Source: Neisseria dentiae
GTDB taxonomy: Bacteria; Pseudomonadota; Gammaproteobacteria; Burkholderiales; Neisseriaceae
Length of the DNA: 64,000 nt
Direction: 5' to 3'
Assembly: GCF_014055005.1 (NCBI RefSeq)
Contig: NZ_CP059570.1
Coordinates: forward strand, 1,550,001 to 1,614,000
Shown piece by piece: positions 51,145 through 60,083 of the stretch. The first letter of the stretch is position 1; each line of letters begins with the position of its first letter. The notes below the pieces were generated by a model. That model had not been told where the DNA came from. It saw nothing but the letters and a program-made list of their open reading frames with translations, and ran no database searches. A program made the translations under genes and the position numbers.

Positions 51145-53255
51145 TACCGCTTCCTTTCTTCAATGAAAATTTCCCCGATTTCTTTCGGTTCGGTCCACAA
51201 TCCCCTTTGCGGTACCAATATCTGTTGGCCTTTACCCACGTCCACCGTTACCGTTCCGTCGGGCAGTTTGTTGGAAACCGTTGCTATTGTGGATTGGTAA
51301 ACTGTCGGGTGTTCTCCCGTTTTTGCCTGTATTTCAAAAACCTTAAAACGCGTACTTTGGGAACTTTCAGGCAATCCTAAAATACTGTTGGCCAATTCGG
51401 GATTGTTTCTGATGGTCTTTAACTGTGTTTCATCAATCCAGTACGGTGTATAAGGGCTGACTACCGCATCGTTTTCCAAATTGTCCACCAGCTTATACAG
51501 CTTCTCATCCGGATTCATCATGCGCGGAATCGGCATATCGTCACCGGACTTAATTGCTTCTTTTGCATATTTCTGTTGGCTGAAATTATCATACATATTA
51601 TTTCGGATATGCTTAGGAACCCGTTCCAATTCAATCCCATGCGTCTGAAACTCCCCAGCCATTTCACGGTGCACAGGGGCGATATACGGTTCGTCGCGCG
51701 ACAAGGCACGGCTGCGGTAGAGTTCGCGGTTGGTCTCCGCTGCTTCTTCTGCCAGCCGGTTAATCTGCGCGCGGCTGCGGTGCAGAGCTTGGGCGCTTTC
51801 CAATCCCCTCTGCAAATCAACCGCCGCATCCGCAATTTTGCGCCCGCCCGCCGCTGCACCCATCGTGGCCAGCGTCTGGCTCAATGCCGCCCCACCCTCT
51901 TCTGCATTGTCGCGATATGGAAAAGGCCGCTCGAAATTAAATGGGGTGCTGCGGCGGAAATCTTCAAACGCCCCGCGCTTTACGCCCGGCAGGCTCTCCG
52001 CCAGATGCGTATAGCCGTCGGCACTGGTTTTGGCCAGATTAACGACCGTGTTGGGGATATCGGAAACCAAATTACCCACGCCTTTGGCCGCACCCCGTAA
52101 CGCTGCTTCTGGGTGATCGGCCATGCCTCGGCCGGTTTCCAGTGCACCGTAAACCCCTTGACCTATGCCGCCCATTATCCTGCCTGCAAAATATTTGGCG
52201 GGGTTCTGCTCTTTCACTCCGTTGTCGGCAACTTCGTCCCAATATTCTCGGTTGCTCCTGCGTGCTTCCGATAGGGGGCTTAAATCGGCGTTCCGCAATA
52301 CTTTCAAAGCCTGCTCAGCCGCCTCTCCGGACTCGGTGCGCTTCTGCTGCGGCTCTGCACCAGGCCGGTAAGGCACCTGTATCTGCCCACTATGGCGGCT
52401 TTGCCCGAAGTCGTACCGCCCCAGCGTGCCGTTCAAAAACGGGGCAAACTGCGGATGCTGCCGGGCTGCCTGTCCGCTTTCTCCATGAAGCGCGGCCTGT
52501 TCCCGACCGGCCTGCTCCCGCCTTGCCGCAGCGGCTGCCTGCCGTGCCTGCTCCTGTTGTTCACGTGCTATGTCCGTTTTATGTTCTTGGGTTTGATAAC
52601 GATTAAAAGCACGTGCCAATTGTTTGATTTGGTCTTGGCTCAAATCGGAGAGATCCACTGTAAATTTGTCGCCCGGCGTGAGAACAACGCGGTTTTCCCC
52701 TCGATGGTAACGGGCATTTTTCTGCCCGTGCAGCTCGTGGTAGGCAAACATAGAAACAGCCGAGGCCAATTCTTTGTCGTTTGGGGAAAAATGGTGGCCT
52801 ATGCGCGAAAGGCTGTCGCCTTTTCGAATAGTGTATTCCGCAGGAGTATCGATACCGGGGCGTAGAACGCGCAAATCCGTATACTCCGACATGGTTTTGC
52901 TGCGGCTGGATTCAATAACGCTGTCGATATTGGTTTTAAATGGAAAATGCTTGTTTACCCTACCAACGATGTTGTTGTCTTCGTCTACCCGTATGCCGGT
53001 GATATGGGGGTTGCGGGCACCCGCCCTGGCCGCAGCCTCTCCAACCGCGCTGCTCAGTGCTTCCTGCTGTTCGGGCGTATAGCGGGAAACTGCGCTGCGG
53101 ACTTCTTCGTTGCTTTTAAATAGCCCTGCCGCTTCCTGCTTCAGCTTCGGTATGCTTTGCTCTATTTCCTGCTCCCGCTGCAGCTGCCGCTCCATCTGCT
53201 GCTGTAATTGCTGCTCTTGGCTCAGGCTTTGGGAACGCCCGAATGAAAGTTCCAT
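51144..53255 (-). CDS. Putative T4SS-secreted LysM-containing effector, 703 residues
   Basis: Order: Gln/Glu-rich coiled coil (residues about 8-45); a segment of about 50-125 (ALSSAVGEAAARAG, HITGIRVDEDNNIVG) that loosely recalls the XVIPCD signal of Xanthomonas T4SS effectors, though at the wrong end; a LysM-like domain from residue 140 (AEYTIRKGDSLSRIGHHF); a Gln/Ala/Arg-rich linker (220-270); a Gly-rich hydrophobic segment (about 340-390); and an unrecognised C-terminal region from about 560 (KVFEIQAKTGEHPTVYQST). No signal peptide. RBS AGGAGC. It lies downstream of virB7-11 and traX, and its stop overlaps a probable immunity gene. The toxic activity is unknown. Confidence 0.6.
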   Translation of the reverse strand: MELSFGRSQSLSQEQQLQQQMERQLQREQEIEQSIPKLKQEAAGLFKSNEEVRSAVSRYTPEQQEALSSAVGEAAARAGARNPHITGIRVDEDNNIVGRVNKHFPFKTNIDSVIESSRSKTMSEYTDLRVLRPGIDTPAEYTIRKGDSLSRIGHHFSPNDKELASAVSMFAYHELHGQKNARYHRGENRVVLTPGDKFTVDLSDLSQDQIKQLARAFNRYQTQEHKTDIAREQQEQARQAAAAARREQAGREQAALHGESGQAARQHPQFAPFLNGTLGRYDFGQSRHSGQIQVPYRPGAEPQQKRTESGEAAEQALKVLRNADLSPLSEARRSNREYWDEVADNGVKEQNPAKYFAGRIMGGIGQGVYGALETGRGMADHPEAALRGAAKGVGNLVSDIPNTVVNLAKTSADGYTHLAESLPGVKRGAFEDFRRSTPFNFERPFPYRDNAEEGGAALSQTLATMGAAAGGRKIADAAVDLQRGLESAQALHRSRAQINRLAEEAAETNRELYRSRALSRDEPYIAPVHREMAGEFQTHGIELERVPKHIRNNMYDNFSQQKYAKEAIKSGDDMPIPRMMNPDEKLYKLVDNLENDAVVSPYTPYWIDETQLKTIRNNPELANSILGLPESSQSTRFKVFEIQAKTGEHPTVYQSTIATVSNKLPDGTVTVDVGKGQQILVPQRGLWTEPKEIGEIFIEERKR

Positions 53256-53335
53256 TTATGTTGCTCCTAATAATTATCAGCATTGTGTTTTAAGACAATG
53301 TATTTTCGAATCGGTTCAATATAAATCCAGATATT

Positions 53336-54118
53336 CTAATTAATCACTTTTGCCGACATTGAAAGCAATATCAGATGTACAGGGTAATAAATATAAAAAA
53401 AATATTTGGGCATGCGCTTTATCTGTATTTTCAATTTGACCGATGGCATAAAAACTAGTACTACAACTGTAAAAACAAGTGTAACCAACATACTCCAAAA
53501 GGCATTGGCTCCATAAAAAACGATACCGAAATTTACAGCTATGGAAGACAGCAAAATCAATAACGCACCTATTATCTTTCCAATTTTTTTAAAAGATTCG
53601 GCAAGATAAAAATATGCGTAACATGTGCTGCATAAAATGATCCCGCCCAAACCATACTCAGCCGCAGAAGAAATAATAAATATTAAAAACAAACCGGTAA
53701 AAATCCCTAACCACCTCCACTTATGTTGTTTATCTTGCGCCTGTTTCATATTGTTTGCAGAACGAATACAATAAATTAAAACCGAAAATGCAAGAAATTG
53801 GAAAAGAATATTGAGTAAAATGGGAAACCCTTTTACTCCGTATGCAAATATAAAAGCAACTTGAGAAATAACAGCGAACCAAAACATTCTTTTAATATAA
53901 TTACTCATTTTGTTTAATGAATAATAATAAAGGTGGTAAGCTACTAAAAATGCAAAGATAGGGAATGCCATTCTTCCTATGATTCTGAATGGAGTAAATA
54001 ATATATTTCCATCAAGAAAAAAAACACCTACGTGGTCTAACGTCATAGTTACTACTGCTATCCATTTCAGGACTTCCAACTGTGATGACGTCAACTCATA
54101 TCTTAAAAATGTTCCCAT
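53336..54118 (-). CDS. traX: TraX-family membrane protein
   Basis: The 260-residue protein has about eight membrane helices and the TraX opening LEVLKWIAVVTMTLDHVGVF with RIIGRMAFPIFAFLVAYHLY. F-plasmid TraX acetylates the N-terminus of the pilin. Beside virB genes it may modify the VirB2 pilin, which is not in the window. Codon use is AT-rich like virB7-11. An AT-rich 54-bp leader and the terminator at 54178 suggest that traX starts a separate transcript. Confidence 0.82.
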   Translation of the reverse strand: MGTFLRYELTSSQLEVLKWIAVVTMTLDHVGVFFLDGNILFTPFRIIGRMAFPIFAFLVAYHLYYYSLNKMSNYIKRMFWFAVISQVAFIFAYGVKGFPILLNILFQFLAFSVLIYCIRSANNMKQAQDKQHKWRWLGIFTGLFLIFIISSAAEYGLGGIILCSTCYAYFYLAESFKKIGKIIGALLILLSSIAVNFGIVFYGANAFWSMLVTLVFTVVVLVFMPSVKLKIQIKRMPKYFFYIYYPVHLILLSMSAKVIN

Positions 54119-54177
54119 ATAAAATTCTATTTAAATAACAAAGATGTAAAATCCTAAGCTTTACAAATTTATAAAAA

Positions 54178-54204
54178 AGCCGCCCGATAATTATTCAGAC
54201 GGCT
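54178..54204 (-). terminator. Intrinsic terminator of the virB7-virB11 operon
   Basis: On the minus strand, agccgtctgaataat and attatcgggcggct form a stem directly followed by TTTTTTAT. It lies 49 bp after the virB11 stop codon and includes half a DUS (gccgtctgaa). Confidence 0.72.
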
Positions 54205-54252
54205 ATATTTATAATATTAATTTATTACCACAAATATCCAAATTGGATTTAT

Positions 54253-55296
54253 TTATTGCAATGAAACTCTTCTTTCTGGGTTAAAATCTATTCCTGTAAT
54301 ATAACGTTTACCCGCATGTGCTTGAATATGCACTACTATATCAATAGTAAGCATCAATAACCGTTTAATTACTTCAAACTCTAAACCTGACCCCTCCGGC
54401 GAAGCTTTAATCATTAATGCCAATTGATCCCAAGCTTGTGCTGTACTTCCGGCATGGCAGCTTGTAATAGATCCTGGGTGCCCGGATGCACAATTACGGA
54501 TAAAATAAAAAGATTCATCGCCACGCAGCTCCGCCAAAATAATTCTATCCGGCTTCATCCTTAAACAAGCTTCCATACAGGTTTTTGCCGTAATATTAGC
54601 TGCACTTTGCCCACCTTTAGAATACAAGAGATGAACAACGTTCGGCTGTGAAATGAATAGCTCCCGTGCATCCTCAATAGTAATTAAGCGCTCATTATCA
54701 GGAATATGGTTAACTAGCGACTTCATAAAAGTCGTTTTACCACTGCCTGTAGCTCCAGCCACCACAATATTTTTTTTAAATGAAACTGCTTTTTGAAAAA
54801 ACAGTCCATAATTTTTAGATGAAAGGAGTTCTTTTAATTCAATATCATGGGGCGTTAACTGCCTGCTATCTAAGATAATATCATTGAAAAAACCATCTTT
54901 CTCATATTCCTCCAGCGTTTTCGTATATGTGGAAGGCAATCGGATTGTAATGGAAATATTTCCTGCATCACAAGCTGGTGGAATGACAAATTGTGCACGC
55001 TGCCCAGTCGGAAAAGTTAAAGAAACCATTGGCTCCTTATCCGTAATCCGCTGACCCGTATTACTTTCATTCACAATCGCAGTACAAAATTGCCTAGCCC
55101 TATCATAGGTAAGGGAATCAACTTGAATTAATTCCCACCCATTTCTAGTTTCCAGATAAATCTGACCCGGTTTATTGATACAGATTTCCGTTACATCTTT
55201 CCGTTTCAAAAACTGATCAATACCTAACACCTTATACTGATATTCTAGAAAATCTACAGAAATATCCGAAACCGGCTCATCTACCAAATTATTCAT
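54253..55296 (-). CDS. virB11: VirB11-type T4SS ATPase
   Basis: The 347-residue hexameric ATPase powers pilus assembly and substrate transfer at the inner membrane. Walker A is VVAGATGSGKTTFMKSL, the Asp box is LITIEDARELF, Walker B LRMKPDRIILAELRGDESFY, and the His box GHPGSITSCHAGSTAQAWDQ. The N-terminal domain (residues 1-140) is as in VirB11. ATG 55296 comes one base after the virB10 stop. Confidence 0.94.
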   Translation of the reverse strand: MNNLVDEPVSDISVDFLEYQYKVLGIDQFLKRKDVTEICINKPGQIYLETRNGWELIQVDSLTYDRARQFCTAIVNESNTGQRITDKEPMVSLTFPTGQRAQFVIPPACDAGNISITIRLPSTYTKTLEEYEKDGFFNDIILDSRQLTPHDIELKELLSSKNYGLFFQKAVSFKKNIVVAGATGSGKTTFMKSLVNHIPDNERLITIEDARELFISQPNVVHLLYSKGGQSAANITAKTCMEACLRMKPDRIILAELRGDESFYFIRNCASGHPGSITSCHAGSTAQAWDQLALMIKASPEGSGLEFEVIKRLLMLTIDIVVHIQAHAGKRYITGIDFNPERRVSLQ

Positions 55297-55297
55297 A

Positions 55298-56524
55298 TTA
55301 GTTCTTTATAACATCCTCAAAATCAATATCCTGAGATACAAAAATATTCAGAATCTGGCCTTGATTAATCGTTACAGTAGGCTGTCTCATACCCAAACGG
55401 TTCAGTTCTTCTGTTGCTACCCTCTCTAAAGTTCTGGCAGTACGGGTCTCTGTCGGTGTAATTGTTGTACTTGTACTTGTCGAAACAACAGTTTCAGGCA
55501 TACTCTTTTGTCCCGCATAGTCAACACCATCACCAATCAAACTGATCAAAAGAGCTGTACCCAGTCTTGATTGCCAATGACTTCTGTAATGCCCGGGATG
55601 GCCTGCACCGCCCATTGAATCAGTACCTTGACTTTGCATTCTGATATCAACCTGATCAGGTGTAATAATGCGGCTCCAAATAACACCAATTCGATTACCG
55701 ACACTACTACCCGATGCATAATTCCCAAGCACCTTAGAACCCTTAGGTATCAATAACTTGGTTCCAGAACTAGAATAAACAGGCTCCGTAACAACACACG
55801 AAGCATTGCCCGGAATGTCACTAACAATCCGAGATGACAAAACACAACGGATGTAAGTACCCTGGATAAGCAAAAAATCCGGATTAAGCACTTTCTGTGC
55901 CTTTAATCTGTCAACACCACCTACAGCACCGGATGCAGCCTGTTTCTCATCTTCAGACGTAATGAAATTACCGCCTCCGTCACCTGTTCTGCTGGCAACC
56001 AAATCATCAACCGCAGGAGCTGAAGTAGTGGCATCTGAAAGAGATTGAACCGGCATACTAGCAATCGCCGGGACTTCGGGAACCGTTAATTCCGGAGCCT
56101 TAGGCAAGCCGGGCTGGCTTGCCATATTAATAGGCTGTGCTTGTTGCTGTACTGCCGCCTCCGCAGATACAACAGGTGCTGCTGGTATGGGGGAACTTGG
56201 AATTTCTACCACCTGCTCGCGTGAAGTTTCCTCCGCTGCCTCTTTTTTTCCCGCAGAAAAAAAGGAAAAAGCATAAGCCAAGAAAGCCACAGCAAGTCCC
56301 GCACATAACAGTATAAATACCATAGCTTTACGATTGATCCGCTGGCCTATACCTGAATTTAAATCAGGTATATCTTTTTCCAAGTTAACATCTTCAACCC
56401 CTTTTCGCTGGTAAACACTGCCAATATCTTCCTCCAAAGGTAAAGATGAATGATCACCAGGCAATTTTGTTTCGGAATCTTTAACGGTTTCGTCAAGTAA
56501 TTGGTTTTTTTGATCTTCACTCAT
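55298..56524 (-). CDS. virB10: VirB10-type T4SS core-complex protein
   Basis: The 408-residue protein has a cytoplasmic N-terminus, one membrane helix (AMVFILLCAGLAVAFLAYAF, about residues 67-87), a Pro/Ala-rich periplasmic linker, and the TrbI/VirB10 C-terminal domain (FLLIQGTYIRCVLSSRIVSD, GSKVLGNYASGSSVGNRIGV, ALLISLIGDGVDYA antenna region, INQGQILNIFVSQDIDF). It spans both membranes with VirB7 and VirB9. Its start overlaps the virB9 stop by four bases (ATGA). Confidence 0.94.
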   Translation of the reverse strand: MSEDQKNQLLDETVKDSETKLPGDHSSLPLEEDIGSVYQRKGVEDVNLEKDIPDLNSGIGQRINRKAMVFILLCAGLAVAFLAYAFSFFSAGKKEAAEETSREQVVEIPSSPIPAAPVVSAEAAVQQQAQPINMASQPGLPKAPELTVPEVPAIASMPVQSLSDATTSAPAVDDLVASRTGDGGGNFITSEDEKQAASGAVGGVDRLKAQKVLNPDFLLIQGTYIRCVLSSRIVSDIPGNASCVVTEPVYSSSGTKLLIPKGSKVLGNYASGSSVGNRIGVIWSRIITPDQVDIRMQSQGTDSMGGAGHPGHYRSHWQSRLGTALLISLIGDGVDYAGQKSMPETVVSTSTSTTITPTETRTARTLERVATEELNRLGMRQPTVTINQGQILNIFVSQDIDFEDVIKN

Positions 56525-57279
56525 TGATAGTTCCTTCTTATTCCAACCACATCGTTATCATGACGCAATACTAAAAACGGATATGTTCCATTAACGATAA
56601 TTATATTTCCTTGCACATTCGTATTAAGAATAAGCTCCTCACCGTCACGGGTTTTACGCGCAGTTACAGTTGGAAAATTACCAGTAGTCATAAACCTATT
56701 GTTTTTCAAATGTATATAAGTAAAATTACCATCGTCATAAACCTTGATAGGAACAAGCCAATTTGAGCGCCTATCCGCAGCATAATCATAATTGGTGAAA
56801 TAACCAACATGCCCGTTTAAAACGGTACTCATACCACTATCAGAATTTCTAACCGACTGTGCCGAAAAAGAAGTTCCTTGTGGATAATTAAACTTAATCT
56901 TATATTGCACACCTTGCTGCTTGGCTGCTGTTAAAGACTTCCAATTTTTACTAACAACTTTCAAATCAAATAGATAGTTATGAACAGAGGTTCTAATCGT
57001 CATATTGGTATCGACTTTTTCACCCTTTGGCCTGATATAAAAAACATTACCTCTTCTAGCCAAATCCCAACCACTACTCAAACCTGTGCTGTAATCTTTA
57101 ATATCCTCTAAGGGACTAATTTCAATTTGGGTAACCAAGCCCAATCCTGTTCTTACAGGATAAACTTTATCAGCACCATAAGTATATTCAGTAATCGTTT
57201 GGGCATTCAACGTGCCGGAAGAGAATACAGCCATACCGATTACTGACCACAATTGCAACCTGTGATAATTAATTTTCAT
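56521..57279 (-). CDS. virB9: VirB9-type T4SS core-complex protein
   Basis: The protein of about 252 residues has a signal peptide (LWSVIGMAVFSSGTLNA) and the TrbG/VirB9/CagX signatures: DKVYPVRTGLGLVTQIEISP, NMTIRTSVHNYLFDLKV, and NWLVPIKVYDDGNFTYIHL with NDVVGIRRNYQ at the end. I chose ATG 57279 (MKINYHRLQLW); the upstream ATG 57315 would add 12 residues. Confidence 0.92.
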   Translation of the reverse strand: MKINYHRLQLWSVIGMAVFSSGTLNAQTITEYTYGADKVYPVRTGLGLVTQIEISPLEDIKDYSTGLSSGWDLARRGNVFYIRPKGEKVDTNMTIRTSVHNYLFDLKVVSKNWKSLTAAKQQGVQYKIKFNYPQGTSFSAQSVRNSDSGMSTVLNGHVGYFTNYDYAADRRSNWLVPIKVYDDGNFTYIHLKNNRFMTTGNFPTVTARKTRDGEELILNTNVQGNIIIVNGTYPFLVLRHDNDVVGIRRNYQ

Positions 57280-57318
57280 TATTAACATCCCGAGATATAT
57301 TGTCATTAAACCCACTTG

Positions 57319-58185
57319 TTACTGACTGGGCGTACTAGCTGCTGCCCCTTCATCTACATTTTCAACCTGTTGCTCTTCCTGCGTACTCTCAATTTGTCCC
57401 ACTTGTGCTTCAGGCTGCGAGACGATTGGGAAATTACCGGCAGGCTCTTCTGCTGGTTTACCGATAATATCAGTATCCACTTGATAATGGGTAACTTGGA
57501 AACCTAAAGGATTATCATAACGATATTGCTCAGCCATTTTCAGATTAGGCTGATAAGCAAAAGTCATCGTTGCAACTTGTTTGTCTAACGGCTGCAAAGT
57601 ATGCTTTTCTTTATTGTAAACGTATCTGTCAAAATATACCGTTGCACCAGTAGGATCTTGTTGATTACCATTACCGTGCACTAAAATAATATTCCTGATT
57701 TTGGTCCGTATAGATAAATTTTTACCATAAATCTTATTAGGATTATTGGGATTATTTTCCGCAAATTGATTCCGATACGCCAAGCCTACATTACCGGCAG
57801 ACATAGCCAAGACTTTATTCCAACTACTGATATTAGTGAGATCCCAATCATATGATTCCCTGGCCATTACAAATTGGGCAATATTACTCCTATTCACCGC
57901 CTCACTACCTGTTATCTTATTATTTTTAAAATCACCCTGAAGACGTGATACCGTGCTTGTTCCCGATGTGTGATCAACATAAACAACATAAGGAACTTCT
58001 TGCTTTAGCGGCAGCATCAGCATAATGGCCGCACCGAAAATCAGCGTAAGTACCAAACTAAATACTGTGATTACCCATGCACGCTTTTCGCTTTTTTTAG
58101 CTGCCTCCGAAACAGAAAGTTCAAAGCTTCTAGCTTTTGCCACACTCTCCGCAACTTTGGGCGTTTTTTCTTTCTTTTTGAACAT
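57319..58185 (-). CDS. virB8: VirB8-type T4SS inner-membrane protein
   Basis: The 288-residue protein has one N-terminal membrane helix (AWVITVFSLVLTLIFGAAIM) and the NTF2-like periplasmic domain with YVVYVDHTSGTSTVSRL, RESYDWDLTN and FAYQPNLKMAEQYRYDNPLG. The C-terminal tail of about 60 residues is Gln/Glu-rich and likely disordered. Start ATG 58185 (MFKKKEKTPK) is likely, and ATG 58191 or an upstream start overlapping virB7 is possible. Confidence 0.92.
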   Translation of the reverse strand: MFKKKEKTPKVAESVAKARSFELSVSEAAKKSEKRAWVITVFSLVLTLIFGAAIMLMLPLKQEVPYVVYVDHTSGTSTVSRLQGDFKNNKITGSEAVNRSNIAQFVMARESYDWDLTNISSWNKVLAMSAGNVGLAYRNQFAENNPNNPNKIYGKNLSIRTKIRNIILVHGNGNQQDPTGATVYFDRYVYNKEKHTLQPLDKQVATMTFAYQPNLKMAEQYRYDNPLGFQVTHYQVDTDIIGKPAEEPAGNFPIVSQPEAQVGQIESTQEEQQVENVDEGAAASTPSQ

Positions 58186-58208
58186 AAACATTCTCGCTAT
58201 AATAAAAA

Positions 58209-58661
58209 TCAACTACAAATCATTTGGTTATCTTGAGTTCTCACATAGCCGCTTTCTGCAATCAGTAAATTTCCTGATCTTACAATCGCTATATTCTGAT
58301 TCATATATAGCTCATTCAAATCCATAAGCGCCTGATCCAAATTTACTGTTTTAATTTTTGCAGCTCCTTTCGACAAAGTAAAATCCAAACAGTGATTGTA
58401 TTGGAGTTTCAACTTACTATCAGCTGCCCAACGGGTAAGCAGGTTTTTCAAAGTTCCATCAATCGGCATAACCGTATATGTATACCTTTTAAACAAAGGA
58501 ATCGCCTGTATATCATCAGAAAGCTGATTCACAGCCTGCCAGTTTGACGGAAAATCTTTCGGCTTAGGGGTAGAGTTACAACCAGCCAAAATAAAAACAC
58601 CTCCGGCAAATAAACCAACTATACGGAGCATGCAATATTTCCCACTTCTTCTGCCCATCAT
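58209..58661 (-). CDS. virB7: VirB7-type lipoprotein with a C-terminal N0-like domain
   Basis: The 150-residue protein has a lipoprotein signal (LRIVGLFAGGVFILAGC; Cys about 28) and then a domain, about residues 60-145, that resembles the N0/TcpQ fold (TYTVMPIDGTLKNLLTRWAA, LDQALMDLNELYMNQNIAIV). Classical VirB7 is about 55 residues; the extra N0 domain is a hallmark of the Xanthomonas citri bacteria-killing T4SS. It heads virB7-8-9-10-11. AGGAG lies 7 bases before ATG 58661; ATG 58631 is an alternative. Confidence 0.82.
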   Translation of the reverse strand: MMGRRSGKYCMLRIVGLFAGGVFILAGCNSTPKPKDFPSNWQAVNQLSDDIQAIPLFKRYTYTVMPIDGTLKNLLTRWAADSKLKLQYNHCLDFTLSKGAAKIKTVNLDQALMDLNELYMNQNIAIVRSGNLLIAESGYVRTQDNQMICS

Positions 58662-58968
58662 TTAAAAACTCCTAAAAACCATTTCGACATCTTCAAATCA
58701 CCTCTGTAACAGGCATAACTAAATTTCAGGCCACCCAATTAATAAAATGCAAAATGCATAAGAAATAAGTGTCGACCATTATATTACCATTCCAGCTACA
58801 GAAGAAACCATTTTACCCAACGGTTAAATTAACCAACAAACGATATAGTTACAGCATTTCAAAACTCAAAATCCAACCAGTTCGCACTATTATACCATTT
58901 CTTAAAATCCCTTTACTTCTAAAAATCCCTAATTTCCAAAATCTTAACACGTTAACAACTCATTTAAA
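58662..58968. other. AT-rich upstream region of virB7
   Basis: About 300 bp of AT-rich sequence with no gene. It should contain the virB7-11 promoter; I cannot place one with confidence. Confidence 0.4.
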
Positions 58969-59085
58969 TATAGTGGATTAAAATAAGAATGCCGAAGTAG
59001 GGTAAAACGATTCTTTAGCATATCGCCCAATTGCAAGTTTGAATGCAGTTATTTCATTTCGGAGTTTTTATTTGAATTCACTATA
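58969..59085. repeat. 117-bp MITE (copy 3 of 3, inverted)
   Basis: It appears to be an exact reverse complement of the copies at 30315 and 46535. It separates the virB7 upstream region from the DUF4189/virB6 array and is followed by a DUS. Confidence 0.88.
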
Positions 59086-59124
59086 TTTTCAGACGGCCTT
59101 AGATTGGAATTTCAAGTACAACAC

Positions 59125-59238
59125 TCAAGCTGTAACGGTTGGGACAGATTGTAAGAATAAAACACTTGGTATTTCACAGCCAAGTGTTTTTCTTAGCCGG
59201 TGGTTCAGCTCATCTTGAACCCATTGGGCATTTTCAGC
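59125..59238 (-). pseudogene. C-terminal remnant of an IS30-family transposase
   Basis: The minus strand reads AENAQWVQDELNHRLRKTLG followed by CEIPSVLFLQSVPTVTA-stop. This matches the end of IS30/IS1655-type transposases (LNxRPRKxLGYxTPxEVF). An in-frame stop lies directly upstream, so only the tail remains. Confidence 0.6.
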
Positions 59239-59416
59239 GTTGTATTACAGCCCTTGGGCGAAATGTCGTCTGACATTTCGCGACTGATAGTGCTTTGGTG
59301 GTGGTTACGCTGTTTTGTAACTTCGATGATGGCATGGTGACGGTAGAAACATTGGATGTGGTATCATTCATCTTGGGTTAGGTTGCGTGTAGCTCATACC
59401 AATCTTTCTTATCAGG

Positions 59417-59451
59417 AAAGGCCGGTATACCACTCCATACCGGCCTTTTTC
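59417..59451. terminator. Intrinsic terminator-like hairpin after the cassette array
   Basis: AAAGGCCGGTATACC and ATACCGGCCTTTTTCT form a strong GC-rich stem with T-runs, clearest on the plus strand. It closes the minus-strand array downstream of the last DUF4189 gene. Confidence 0.6.
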
Positions 59452-59481
59452 TATTGTGAAAAGTTGCACTTCCAATCCGAA

Positions 59482-59509
59482 TCAGACGGCCTTTAGGCCG
59501 TCTGAAAAA
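59482..59509. repeat. Inverted DUS pair, array boundary 1
   Basis: TCAGACGGCCTTTAGGCCGT with matching arm tctgaaaaac lies 8 bp after the DUF4189 gene (minus strand). The same palindrome (cagacggcctttaggccgtc) recurs at 60927, 62361 and 62983. Confidence 0.75.
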
Positions 59510-59517
59510 CTTCCATC

Positions 59518-60060
59518 TTATTCCATAACAGCTCTGTCTACCTGATAGCGCGGATCGCGGGAGCATTTGGAATAGGCTATATAACACTTCTGCCCTCCAT
59601 CTCTGCGACACCCTTGTAATGCAGCACTCTCGGCTTCTTGGGCTGTAGCTCTTGAAGAGCTGAAAGACTGTGTTCCTGCACCTTTACCTCCCAATGCCAA
59701 AGCAATACAACCATTTCTGGTAAATGAAATTACTTTACAAGAGGTTTTAGTACCACCGAGATTGATACAGTCTTGTACTGCTTCCTTTTTTGCTGCACGA
59801 AGGCTCTTCAGATTATTTTCAGATGACCCAAGAATCATCTTGCTTCCATCAAGAGCAATTGCACCATAATGACTTGGGATATTTATAATATTAGTAATAG
59901 CTTGCCCGTTACCATTAGCACCACAACCGGATAACTCCGGACGTTGAATACACGGATTCATTGCTGGATTATTAGCTGCATTCAACTCCCCCGCATTCAC
60001 TTGCGTACATACAAGCCAAACGAATATCCAAACAACTCTTTTCATGAATCTTTTTTGCAT
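59518..60060 (-). CDS. DUF4189-family secreted protein (array unit 4)
   Basis: The protein of about 180 residues has a signal peptide (MKRVVWIFVWLVCTQVNA). The mature N-terminus has NPCIQRPELSGCGANGNG, shared with unit 1 (63025), whereas the C-terminus (CYIAYSKCSRDPRYQVDRAV) is shared with units 2 and 3, so the gene is a mosaic. The DUF4189 core is HYGAIALDGSKMILGSSENN, AAKKEAVQDCINLGG and CKVISFTRNGCIALALGGKG; six or more Cys suggest disulfides. ATG 60060 follows AAAGGAG at 6 bases. Function unknown; a role with the adjacent VirB6 is inferred from the repeated pairing. Confidence 0.8.
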   Translation of the reverse strand: MQKRFMKRVVWIFVWLVCTQVNAGELNAANNPAMNPCIQRPELSGCGANGNGQAITNIINIPSHYGAIALDGSKMILGSSENNLKSLRAAKKEAVQDCINLGGTKTSCKVISFTRNGCIALALGGKGAGTQSFSSSRATAQEAESAALQGCRRDGGQKCYIAYSKCSRDPRYQVDRAVME

Positions 60061-60083
60061 AATATACTCCTTTCCATACAAAT

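Noticed and set aside
50509..53255. MafB/MafI toxin-immunity locus
   Set aside because: The large protein lacks a signal peptide and the MafB N-terminal domain, and no mafA-like lipoprotein gene is nearby; T4SS context fits better.
58769..58981. 70-residue plus-strand ORF in the virB7 upstream region
   Set aside because: It lies in AT-rich non-coding sequence, runs into the MITE and shows no RBS or similarity.
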